Shown here: one piece after another, positions 21,887-32,090 of the stretch
How the letters are laid out: every line of letters begins with the position of its first letter
Position numbering within the stretch: position 1 is the stretch's first letter
From: Omphiscola glabra
Taxonomy: Eukaryota; Mollusca; Gastropoda; Lymnaeidae
Length of the DNA: 64,000 nucleotides
Direction: 5' to 3'
Assembly (NCBI GenBank): GCA_964017045.1
Contig: OZ024806.1
Coordinates: 6,654,488-6,718,487, forward strand
The notes under the pieces: generated by a model
What the model saw: only the letters and a program-made list of their open reading frames with translations
Database searches by the model: none
Told to the model about the DNA's origin: nothing
Translations under genes and position numbers: made by a program

Positions 21887-24091
21887 TTTAAGGGGCCTGG
21901 AGATTGGACATATTAGGTCCGATAGAGCAGTGGGTGATGTGTAGAGATATCCACCTCCCTCAAAACGATCCAACTCTTACGTCTGGAAAACGTGGCCTTT
22001 GAGGTCAAACAAGAGAGTGGGAAATAGGAACATTTTACATTTTCTTATTCAGTCAGAGACATTGGAACTTATTCAGACTTTTATAATTCATACTCGGCAT
22101 TGTTTATATTTTTCGGCCACCCAATCGGCCACCCATCCGGCCATCCATGAATTAAAGCTTAATTGGTTAAATTTAGCCGGTCTGTCATTATAATTATATA
22201 CTTATTGAAGTCCTTAAATTGTTGACTCTTTGGAGAAAACGTTTGACTGTAATATTTATCAATGACGCAATGTGTATTGTTTGTAAATGGACACCACTCA
22301 CAATAATATTTCCATGAACGATGTTTTCAAAAATAGGGAAAATCAGTAGCTAAAATTAGCACACATGCTGCGTCACGAGAGTTAAGTCTAAAACCCTAAA
22401 CGCCAGAGATTTAGGCAGTTAAGTGTTGTATCGATGAAAAGATTATCGCATTAGTTTGGGGCTGCTTCAGGAAATACTTGTTTCACGATTCTGGTACGTC
22501 CGATCAATGAACCCGGGATTATGGTCGTTTTTAAGAAAGGTTAAGTCTATTTATAGAATTTCAAAAAAGAGGACATTTAAGTGCGAATAGATTGAACTCA
22601 GGATAGGACGGGGGTCATTCAAGGACATTGGGGGTGGGGGTTATTCAAGGACATTGGGGGTGGGGGTTGAGTTATCGTTGTGGAAAATAATAAATTATAC
22701 CGAAACGGCATCTGGGGAAAGAAAGGAAGATTGTAGGCGGAAAGGAAAGCAAAGAGGGGGAGGGACGTATAAAGATGTGTCCACCCCTAGCACCTGACAC
22801 AGTTGTAAAAGTACCCATAACCACAGCTGGCTACACACTCGAGTCCCAGATTCAGTCCTTTGTTTTAAGTTTGCCCACGGTCGAGGATAATTTGGTACAC
22901 AACATGGAAAATATAATAAACTAGATATAGCCTGCCAAACATTGGCGGCAGCAAAGCGTGGACTTCTATGAACTCAAGTAACGCACATTTAAGAATGCCA
23001 ATATTACCTACACCCCTTCCCCCCCATGATACGACACTGCACAATTTTTATTTCACACCTATGAACTATATTAAATATTCTCATGTCCCGACCACATTTA
23101 AGCAGAATATTTTTTACATCATACTTAAACTGAGACAATTTCATTTTCCGAAAATAAAATATTACGCGCCAAACGCAGTTGCTTTATTTACAAAAACAAT
23201 CAATAGCGTAGTTATCGGGAATTATATTTTATGCGCTATTAAACTCATTATTGAACCTTACTTCCTTTCAAACATTTAAAATTATATAATTCGTATTTTT
23301 AAGAGATAATGGCTTAACAGTGAGCAGTTTATTTTACACCGGGTCCGGGTATTTTGAGAAATAGTTCTACAGACAGTCCTACACACTACCTGCCGGCCTT
23401 TAAACAATAATCATACGGACGGTCCTATACACTACCTGCCAGACTTTAAACAATAGTCCAACGGATGGTCCTACCGGCAGTCTTAAACCATACCCATGAC
23501 TCTTTACGGATTTATATAATAGTCGCCTGCCTCTGATGAAATTTTTTTAACTGAGTTCACACGTCACGCATGACAGCCTTTTTTTCACCACAGTACTATT
23601 AATATAAGACGTGATGTTGGTGGGAGGGTGGTTCCGAAGAGGAAGCAGACATACCAGAAGCAATATATAAAAAATAGATGCGGGTACATGTTTTGACCTT
23701 AATGTTGTCCTCTATTTGTGTAGCGCAAACACAAAGATCCTGAAATAGCAACATGCGCCTTAGAGATTTGGAATTATAGGAGTAAGATGCCATTGGGAGG
23801 AGGCAGTGGGAGGAGGTGGTGGGTGGAGGCGGTGGGAATGAGTGGGAGACATACTCATTGTGACAGGCGAGACACGTGCGAAGGAGAGAGCGTTCCTTTG
23901 TATTGACCCGAGCCAATGATACGGCTGACAACCGCAATTCCTTGACGCCAGTGGTTCTCTGTCTGCGATAAGCGTACACCGAGCATCTGTCACGTACAAC
24001 TGTGCACTAGTACGTACTTGACTTTAACTTGTTGGTGAAGTATAAGCCATCCTTTATCAGTTGAACGTCGTACCACTAAGCGGATCACTAC
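21887..24091. other. Unique DNA, no firm gene
   Basis: The segment 21890-22010 is more GC-rich and could be a degraded tRNA-type SINE or coding relic, but box matches are poor. Short duplications occur at 22615-22680 (two G-rich 27-mers) and 23370-23465 (two copies of about 53 bp with cactacctgcc). A 126-codon minus ORF at 23599-23979 spans an AGG-rich stretch and shows no domain. Confidence 0.5.
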
Positions 24092-24237
24092 CTTACTGCC
24101 ATAAGAAATCAGCAAAAAGCGTTTGCAATCAAATTCTTTGAGCTTGAACTTTGAACTGTTAGCGTAACACTTGACATGCTGTGTCTCCATCTGGAGTACT
24201 TCTTCCAATGTTTCCACAACGTTTGCGGATCGCAGCT
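24092..24237 (-). CDS. Candidate internal exon of a host gene, function unknown
   Basis: The minus strand reads 48 codons without a stop, including NVVETLEEVLQMETQHVK and KLKEFDCKRFLLISYGSK. It is bounded by ...cttAG|AG at the 5' side and AAG|GTAGTG at the 3' side, both reasonable splice sites. A stop precedes the acceptor in frame, so a true exon would have to start there. The first two bases complete a split codon and the last codon is whole. The peptide alternates charged and hydrophobic residues like a folded protein. I recognise no family. The candidate at 39220-39289 ends with a single leftover base, which would pair in phase with this start. Chance ORFs of this size exist, so confidence is moderate. 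Confidence 0.35.
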
Positions 24238-24468
24238 CTAAGCCTTATTAAAAATTAAATATCCTGTCATGTGTCCATAAGCGATGCGTTGCTGCAAACT
24301 GGAAATGTAAGGTAATGGAATGTCACATGCGAAAGCTGCCCTAAGCAGAAATGCCATCAGATGACATTTATAGTGATAAAACGGCTGATATCATAATGTC
24401 ACGCGTAGGTTTAATGTCATCGTCTGAAACGTTCACTTCGTTAAATGCCATACAGTGAGCTGGAGCAT

Positions 24469-25200
24469 GTACTATCTCCACCACAGATCCACCCAAACTA
24501 TCCCACTATCTCCACCACAGATCCACCCAAACTATCTCACTATCTCCACCACAGATCCACCCAAACTATCCCACTATCTCCACCACAGATCCACCCAAAC
24601 TATCCCACTATCTCCACCAAAGATCCACCCAAACTATCCCACTATCTCCACCACAGATCCACCCAAAATATCCCACTATCTCCACCACAGATCCACCCAA
24701 ACTATCCCACTATCTCTACCTCAGATCCACCCAAATTACCCAACTATCTCCACCACAGATCCACCCAAACTATCCCACTATCTCCACCACAGATCCACCC
24801 AAACTATCCCACTATCTCTACCTCAGGGCCACACAAAATAACCATTCTATCTCCACATCAGTATCCTATCTATCTCTACCGCAGATTTATTCCAGTTATT
24901 CTGTCTAGCTCCACATTCGATCCACCTTAACTCTCGTATCCATCTCTGTCACAGATCCACCCAAACTCTCGTATCCATCTCTGTCACAGATCCACCCAAA
25001 CTCTCGTATCCATCTCTGTCACAGATCCACCCAAACTCTCGTATCCATCTCTGTCACAGATCCACCCAAACTCTCGTATCCACCTCTGTCACAGATCCAC
25101 CCAAACTCTCGTATCCATCTCTGTCACAGATTCAACAAAACTCGTATCTGTCTCTGTCGCAGATTCACCCAAACTATTTTGTATCCGTTTCTAACTCAGA
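24469..25200. repeat. 34-bp then 35-bp tandem repeats of one family
   Basis: 24469-24840: about eleven 34-bp units, ccactatctccaccacagat then ccacccaaactatc. 24940-25200: about seven 35-bp units, ccaaactctcgtatccatct then ctgtcacagatccac. The shared cagatccacccaaact core shows that one array derives from the other, with a decayed junction at 24840-24940. The period is not a multiple of three, yet frames stay open because the unit lacks stops. Confidence 0.96.
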
Positions 25201-25932
25201 TCCACAAATAAACATTCATCCTAATTTACAAATGACTAGATTATTGACGAGTTTCAAATGAAAGATTTCGCCGATGGCCTACTTTACTCTTCTAGATAGG
25301 GCGTGAACAGCCCGCAAAGAAAGACAATCATTTCCCAAATATCGACCAATCAGATTGCCCGATGTCGCAATGTCGGAAAAGGTGCACGGTGATAATGTCC
25401 TGCCATTGATTTTGGCAGTCACGTGACAGGCACTTTTATTACCTCAGAACCGAAGCCAAGAGTTCAAGCAATGTTTACATTGATGAAAAGGGGGGGGGGG
25501 GAGGGTCGTTTGGTTGAAATGGTGAATACTTTGATTCTTTAGAGCGGAAATACACTAACTCTACTACATGATTATGTACATGTCAGGGATTCTCAAAACA
25601 ATGTGTTGACACCAGAAGCGCCTTTCTGAATGTTCCTTAGACAAGCTTGAGTAATTGTATCATGATTGGAATGATGTTTGATGATAGAAAGACGTTAGCG
25701 GTATTGGCTGAAGTAATTGTAAGAGTACATTTGTTAGTAAACTGATTGATGTATTTCAATATCGAACGTAGCAGCTTCACAAAATTCTTTTATGGTTTAG
25801 ACTCAATAAAAAAATTTAACAACCAGCAAGTGTTGTATTCTGGGACGTTAATCTTGATTCTATAAATCTAGGGAGAGACAACTGTACCACTTTTCAAACA
25901 CGCTGGCTGCTCTCCCCAAGACTATTTGATTA

Positions 25933-25933
<1 letters not shown>
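25201..25933. other. Unique DNA with a poly-G tract
   Basis: No gene recognised. Poly-G at about 25491-25501. Confidence 0.5.

Positions 25934-25991
<58 letters not shown>
25934..25991. repeat. (AT)n microsatellite
   Basis: About 28 TA dinucleotides with one interruption. Confidence 0.98.
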
Positions 25992-25993
<2 letters not shown>

Positions 25994-26849
25994 GAATGTC
26001 CATAGACAAAGTGTTAAACTTTGGTCCGATAATGTCCCATTTACATATTATTTAAACGTTGATATTAGAACTTGTTACTCAGCTCCTAGACATCAACATG
26101 TCACTTAAGTTGATCTACATCCTGAACGTATAACAAAATCCATAAATTCAACTTTCAAAAAAGCAAGCTTAATAACTTGATTTCAATAAAGAAATAAGAA
26201 GAGCAGGGTAAGGGAAAATCAGATTGAAGAAAAGAAAGAAGGCGAGTCGGCACGAAGCCTTCGTCGACGAACGACGAAAAAGTACAAACGGAGAATTAAA
26301 CATTTATTTAAGTTTGTTTCGATTTGGCTTTTATTTAATATTTTTCCATTACTTGTTAGGCAAATTATTTCCATATTGACCATATACTTGACCTGACCGC
26401 ACAGCTACCCCCGACCCAAAATGATTACGTTACAAGTCTACGTGACGTCTGCCTAAACTGTACATATTTAAACACTAAAGTTTGTCCTATTCGGCAATGA
26501 AACTGTGGAATGACCTTCAACGCCCACTTCATTTAACTTTCATTAGACTATCAATTTTCCTTTTTTTTTTAGTTGACATTAAATTATGGTTGCCCTTTAA
26601 GGTAATTACAAATGTAGGAGTTTGTTTTATTGATTGTTATATACGATTATAAAGAGCTACAATGTGGTGGTGCATGGGGGTGCAGAGAGAAAAGCGTAAC
26701 AAATAACGAGAATGGGGTGCAGACAGCGCCCCGTGACACCTCTCGGGGGAGCGGATAAAGACTTCACCAAGTGATACCTACTTGGGGAGGGTTTGAAACA
26801 GATAACATGCCTGAGCTAAATTTAAAAAAAGCAGGGAGCCATTATAAAA
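25992..26849. other. AT-rich unique DNA
   Basis: No gene recognised. Contains hammerhead-like motif A at 26244-26269. Confidence 0.5.
26244..26269 (-). ncRNA. Hammerhead-like core motif A (degenerate)
   Basis: The minus strand reads GACGAAGGC, ttcgt, GCCGACTCG. This is the same layout as copies B-E, but the CTGATGA box is mutated and GAAA is GACT. Very unlikely to be catalytic; listed as a family member. Confidence 0.25.
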
Positions 26850-27215
26850 TGATGTAACCAGAAAAGGATGTCACAAGGGCAGGGTTCCATCATAATAGGG
26901 TTTCACAAGGACAGGGTGCCACCAGAACTTGGTGTCACAAGGAAAGGGTGCCACAAGGACAGGGTGTTTCCAGAACAAGGTCACCAGAACAGGGTACAAC
27001 CAGAACAGGGTGTATAAAGAACAGGAAGCCATTGGAACAGGGTTTCACAAGGAAAGTGTGCTACCGGAACAGGATGTTACCAGACAGAGCATGTTGCCAC
27101 CAGAACAGGGTGTTACCAGACAGAGCATGTTGCCACCAGAACAGGGTGTTACCGGACAGAGCATGTTGCCACCAGAACAGGGTGTTACCAGACAGAGCAT
27201 GTTGCCACCAGAGGA
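26850..27215. repeat. Degenerate 20-bp repeats passing into a 36-bp array
   Basis: 26850-27080 holds loose cacaaggacagggtgccacc-like units. 27085-27215 holds about four 36-bp units, cagagcatgttgccaccaga then acagggtgttaccaga. They share the cagaacagggtg core, so the 36-mer probably grew from the shorter repeat. Confidence 0.9.
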
Positions 27216-27384
27216 GGCAGACTTCGAGGAGGTTCTTGGGGGAAGTATGGATGGGACTGTCACCACTGAAAATGATGGTCATCAACTGTTATCAATGTTG
27301 TTATCATGAGATATAACATCCCGTTATTATCATGCCATATGACATTAAAAGTTTGAAAATATTCGAGCATCCCTTCATCTAACT

Positions 27385-27582
27385 CAACGTTTCTCAATCT
27401 GTGGGTCGCGACCCGCTTGGTGTTCGAACGTCACTTTTCCCAGTGGTCGCCTAAGACCATCGGAAAACACATTAACTCTAAAGTTATGAAGTAGCAACGA
27501 AAATAATTTTGAGTTTGGGGGTCTCCACAACATGAGGAATTGTATGAAAGGGTAGAGGCTTTAAGCAGGTTGAGAACCAAGG
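27385..27582 (+). mobile_element. SPIN-like hAT MITE, degraded ends
   Basis: Contains gtgggtcgcgaccc, gtcgcctaagaccatcggaa, atgaagtagcaacgaaaata and caacatgaggaa, ending ggttgagaacca. These blocks and their order match what I remember of the non-autonomous SPIN (hAT) consensus. The terminal inverted repeats are mutated and no clear 8-bp duplication remains. Related copies lie at 36451-36633 and 55035-55211. Confidence 0.75.
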
Positions 27583-27790
27583 GTTGATAATCAAGTTTTT
27601 GTCCAAAAAAGTACATTTATAAAGACGTCACATCTGGCACTGACGTAATTATATAACACTATTTTTGTAAGCAGCATTCATCAATTATTAAACATCAAGA
27701 TTATTTCATCTAATGTCCTACACATTTTCACCCATATCAGAAAAGTCTCAGAAAACGGGAACAGGTCCCTCAATTGAAACACTTGAACAT

Positions 27791-27985
27791 TTATTATTAT
27801 TATTATTATGGGTAGTTTCCTATAGCGTGGTACCACAGCTTAGGGCTGGGCTCAACACGCTGTACATGCAATTAAAATGAACTTAAAAATTGAAAACCAA
27901 CCATTCCATATCAATTAACATGTGAAGCCACGGACGGCACTCCGCAGTATCGTTTAACGGTCAGAGGGGGAATCAGTCAGGATAG
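27791..27985 (-). mobile_element. CR1/L2-group LINE 3' end, inverted copy
   Basis: The reverse complement of the last 195 bp or so of the element at 32091-34511. It contains the TTATTATTATTAT tail complement, the cctatagcgtggtacc block and the stop-codon region (cagtcaggatag). Somewhat diverged. It is 5'-truncated just upstream of the ORF2 stop. Confidence 0.9.
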
Positions 27986-27994
27986 ATTTGATCC

Positions 27995-28340
27995 CATTCC
28001 AATTTAACAGTCGATTCCATTCCAATTTAACAGTCGATTCCATTCCAATTTAGCAGTCGATTCCATTCCAATTTAGCAGTCGATTCCATTCCAATTTAAC
28101 AGTCGATTCCATTCCAATTTTACAGTCGATTCCATTCCAATTTAACAGTCGATTCCATTCCAATTTAGCAGTCGATTCCATTCCAATTTAGCAGTCGATT
28201 CCATTCCAATTTAGCAGTCGATTCCATTCCAATTTAACAGTCGATTCCATTCCAATTTAACAGTCGATTCCATTCCAATTTAGCAGTCGATTCCATTCCA
28301 ATTTAGCAGTCGATTCCATTCCCATTTAACCGTCGATCCC
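27995..28340. repeat. 23-bp minisatellite, about 15 copies
   Basis: Unit gattccattccaatttaaca plus gtc, varying at taaca/tagca. It begins about 10 bp after the inverted LINE tail. Confidence 0.97.
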
Positions 28341-28507
28341 ATGCCTCCACTATATTACGCTTCGTGCGCAAAAGGTTAAAACAAACATTTTCGAATACTT
28401 CTTACGTAACGTGCACACCTGCTATTCTTAAGTATTCAGCATTTCAGTCTACTGATATATTTCATGCTCATTTTGTTACAGAAAAAATTTCTTTAAACTA
28501 TTAGTTT

Positions 28508-31500
28508 TTTAAAGTCTATGTAACTGTAACTTCGCGATTCACATATTTTTTAAAGTCTATGTAACTGTAACTTCGCGATTCACATATTTTTTAAAGTCTA
28601 TGTAACTGTAACTTCGCGATTCACATATTTTTTAAAGACTATGTAACTGTAACTTCGTGATTCACATATTTTTTAAAGTCTATGTAACTGTAACTTCGCG
28701 ATTCACATATTTTTTAAAGTCTATGTAACTGTAACTTCGCGATTCACATATTTTTTAAAGTCTATGTAACTGTAACTTCGCGATTCACATATTTTTTAAA
28801 GTCTATGTAACTGTAACTTCGCGATTCAAATATTTTTTAAAGTCTATGTAACTGTAACTTCGCGATTCACATATTTTTTAAAGTCTATGTAACTGTAACT
28901 TCGCGATTCACATATTTTTTAAAGTCTATGTAACTGTAACTTCGCGATTCACATATTTTTTAAAGTCTATGTAACTGTAACTTCGCGATTCACATATTTT
29001 TTAAAGACTATGTAACTGTAACTTCGTGATTCACATATTTTTTAAAGTCTATGTAACTGTAACTTCGCGATTCACATATTTTTTAAAGTCTATGTAACTG
29101 TAACTTCGCGATTCACATATTTTTTAAAGTCTATGTAACTGTAACTTCGCGATTCACATATTTTTTAAAGTCTATGTAACTGTAACTTCGCGATTCACAT
29201 ATTTTTTAAAGTCTATGTAACTGTAACTTCGCGATTCACATATTTTTTAAAGTCTATGTAACTGTAACTTCGCGATTCACATATTTTTTAAAGTCTATGT
29301 AACTGTAACTTCGCGATTCACATATTTTTTAAAGTCTATGTAACTGTAACTTCGCGATTCACATATTTTTTAAAGTCTATGTAACTGTAACTTCGCGATT
29401 CACATATTTTTTAAAGTCTATGTAACTGTAACTTCGCGATTCACATATTTTTTAAAGTCTATGTAACTGTAACTTCGCGATTCACATATTTTTTAAAGTC
29501 TATGTAACTGTAACTTCGCGATTCACATATAATTTAAAGTCTATGTAACTGTAACTTCGCGATTCACAAATTTTTAAAGTCTATGTAACTGTAACTTCGT
29601 GATTCACATATTTTTTAAAGTCTATGTAACTGTAACTTCGCGATTCACATATTATTTAAAGTCTATGTAACTGTAACTTCGCGATTCACATATTTTTTAA
29701 AGTCTATGTAACTGTAACTTCGCGATTCACATATTTTTTAAAGTCTATGTAACTGTAACTTCGCGATTCACATATTTTTTAAAGTCTATGTAACTGTAAC
29801 TTCGCGATTCACATATTTTTTAAAGTCTATGTAACTGTAACTTTGCGATTCACATGTTTTTTAAATTCTATGTAACTGTAGCTTGGCGATTCACATGTTT
29901 TTTAAAGTCTATGTAACTGTAGCTTCTTGATTCACATATTTTTTAAAGTCTATGTAACTGTAGCTTCGCGATTCACATATCATTTAAAGTCTATGTAACT
30001 GTAGCTTCGCGATTCACATATTTTTTAAAGTCTATGTAACTGTAACTTCGCGATTCAAATATTTTTTAAAGTCTATGTAACTGTAACTTCGCGATTCACA
30101 TATTTTTTAAAGTCTATGTAACTGTAACTTCGCGATTCACATATTTTTTAAAGTGTATGTAACTGTAACTTCGCGATTCACATATTTTTTAAAGTCTATG
30201 TAACTGTAACTTCGCGATTCACATATTTTTTAAAGACTATGTAACTGTAACTTCGTGATTCACATATTTTTTAAAGTCTATGTAACTGTAACTTCGCGAT
30301 TCACATATTTTTTAAAGTCTATGTAACTGTAACTTCGCGATTCACATATTTTTTAAAGTCTATGTAACTGTAACTTCGCGATTCACATATTTTTTAAAGT
30401 CTATGTAACTGTAACTTCGCGATTCACATATTTTTTAAAGTCTATGTAACTGTAACTTCGCGATTCACATATTTTTTAAAGTCTATGTAACTGTAACTTC
30501 GCGATTCACATATTTTTTAAAGTCTATGTAACTGTAACTTCGCGATTCACATATTTTTTAAAGTCTATGTAACTGTAACTTCGCGATTCACATATTTTTT
30601 AAAGTCTATGTAACTGTAACTTCGCGATTCACATATTTTTTAAAGTCTATGTAACTGTAACTTCGCGATTCACATATTTTTTAAAGTCTATGTAACTGTA
30701 ACTTCGCGATTCACATATTTTTTAAAGTCTATGTAACTGTAACTTCGCGATTCACATATTATTTAAAGTCTATGTAACTGTAACTTCGCGATTCACAAAT
30801 TTTTAAAGTCTATGTAACTGTAACTTCGTGATTCACATATTTTTTAAAGTCTATGTAACTGTAACTTCGCGATTCACATATTATTTAAAGTCTATGTAAC
30901 TGTAACTTCGCGATTCACATATTTTTTAAAGTCTATGTAACTGTAACTTCGCGATTCACATATTTTTTAAAGTCTATGTAACTGTAACTTCGCGATTCAC
31001 ATATTTTTTAAAGTCTATGTAACTGTAACTTCGCGATTCACATATTTTTTAAAGTCTATGTAACTGTAACTTTGCGATTCACATGTTTTTTAAATTCTAT
31101 GTAACTGTAGCTTGGCGATTCACATGTTTTTTAAAGTCTATGTAACTGTAGCTTCTTGATTCACATATTTTTTAAAGTCTATGTAACTGTAGCTTCGCGA
31201 TTCACATATTATTTAAAGTCTATGTAACTGTAACTTCGCGATTCACATATTTTTTAAAGTCTTTGTAACTGTAACTTCGCGATTCACATATCTTTTAAAG
31301 TCTATGTAAATGTAACTTCGCGATTCACATATTTTTTAAAGTCTATGTAACTGTAGCTTCGCGATTCACATATTATTTAAAGTCTATGTAACTGTAGCTT
31401 CGCGATTCACATATTTGTTTAAAGTCTATGTAACTGTAGCTTCGCGATTCACATATCATTTAAAGTCTATGTAACTGTAGCTTCGCGATTCACATATCAT

Positions 31501-32090
31501 TTAAAGTCTATGTAACTGTAGCTTCGCGATTCACATATCATTTAAAGTCTATGTAACTGTAGCTTCGCGATTCACATATCATTTAAAGTCTATGTAACTG
31601 TAGCTTCGCGATTCACATATCATTTAAAGTCTATGTAACTGTAGCTTCGCGATTCACATATCATTTAAAGTCTATGTAAATGTAGCTTCGCGATTCACAT
31701 ATCATTTAAAGTCTATGTAACTGTAGCTTCGCGATTCACATATCATTTAAAGTCTATGTAACTGTAGCTTCGCGATTCACATATCATTTAAAGTCTATGT
31801 AACTGTAGCTTCGCGATTCACATATCATTTAAAGTCTATGTAAATGTAGCTTCGCGATTCACATATCATTTAAAGTCTATGTAACTGTAGCTTCGCGATT
31901 CACATATCATTTAAAGTCTATGTAACTGTAACTTCGCGATTCACATATCATTTAAAGTCTATGTAACTGTAACTTCGCGATTCACATATCATTTAAAGTC
32001 TATGTAACTGTAACTTCGCGATTCACATATTTTTTAAAGTCTATGTAACTGTAACTTCGCGATTCACATATCATTTAAAGTCTATGTAAC
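28508..32090. repeat. 41-bp minisatellite, left part (about 87 copies)
   Basis: Unit aaagtctatgtaactgtaac, then ttcgcgattcacatattttt with one further t (or atcattt). Rare variants (gattcaaat, aaagact, cttcgtgatt, cttggcg, cttcttgatt) recur 1,229 bp apart: 28823/30052, 29003/30232, 29882/31111. This defines a 30-unit higher-order repeat duplicated in tandem. The right-hand third switches to gtagcttcgcg plus atcattt units, then to gtaacttcgcg plus atcattt. No ORF of note. Confidence 0.98.

Noticed and set aside
21900..22010. tRNA-derived SINE or small exon
   Set aside because: A- and B-box matches are poor, no tail was found, and the open frame is short without good splice sites.
23599..23979. 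126-codon minus ORF
   Set aside because: Low-complexity AGG/CCT-rich stretch in its centre and no recognisable domain.
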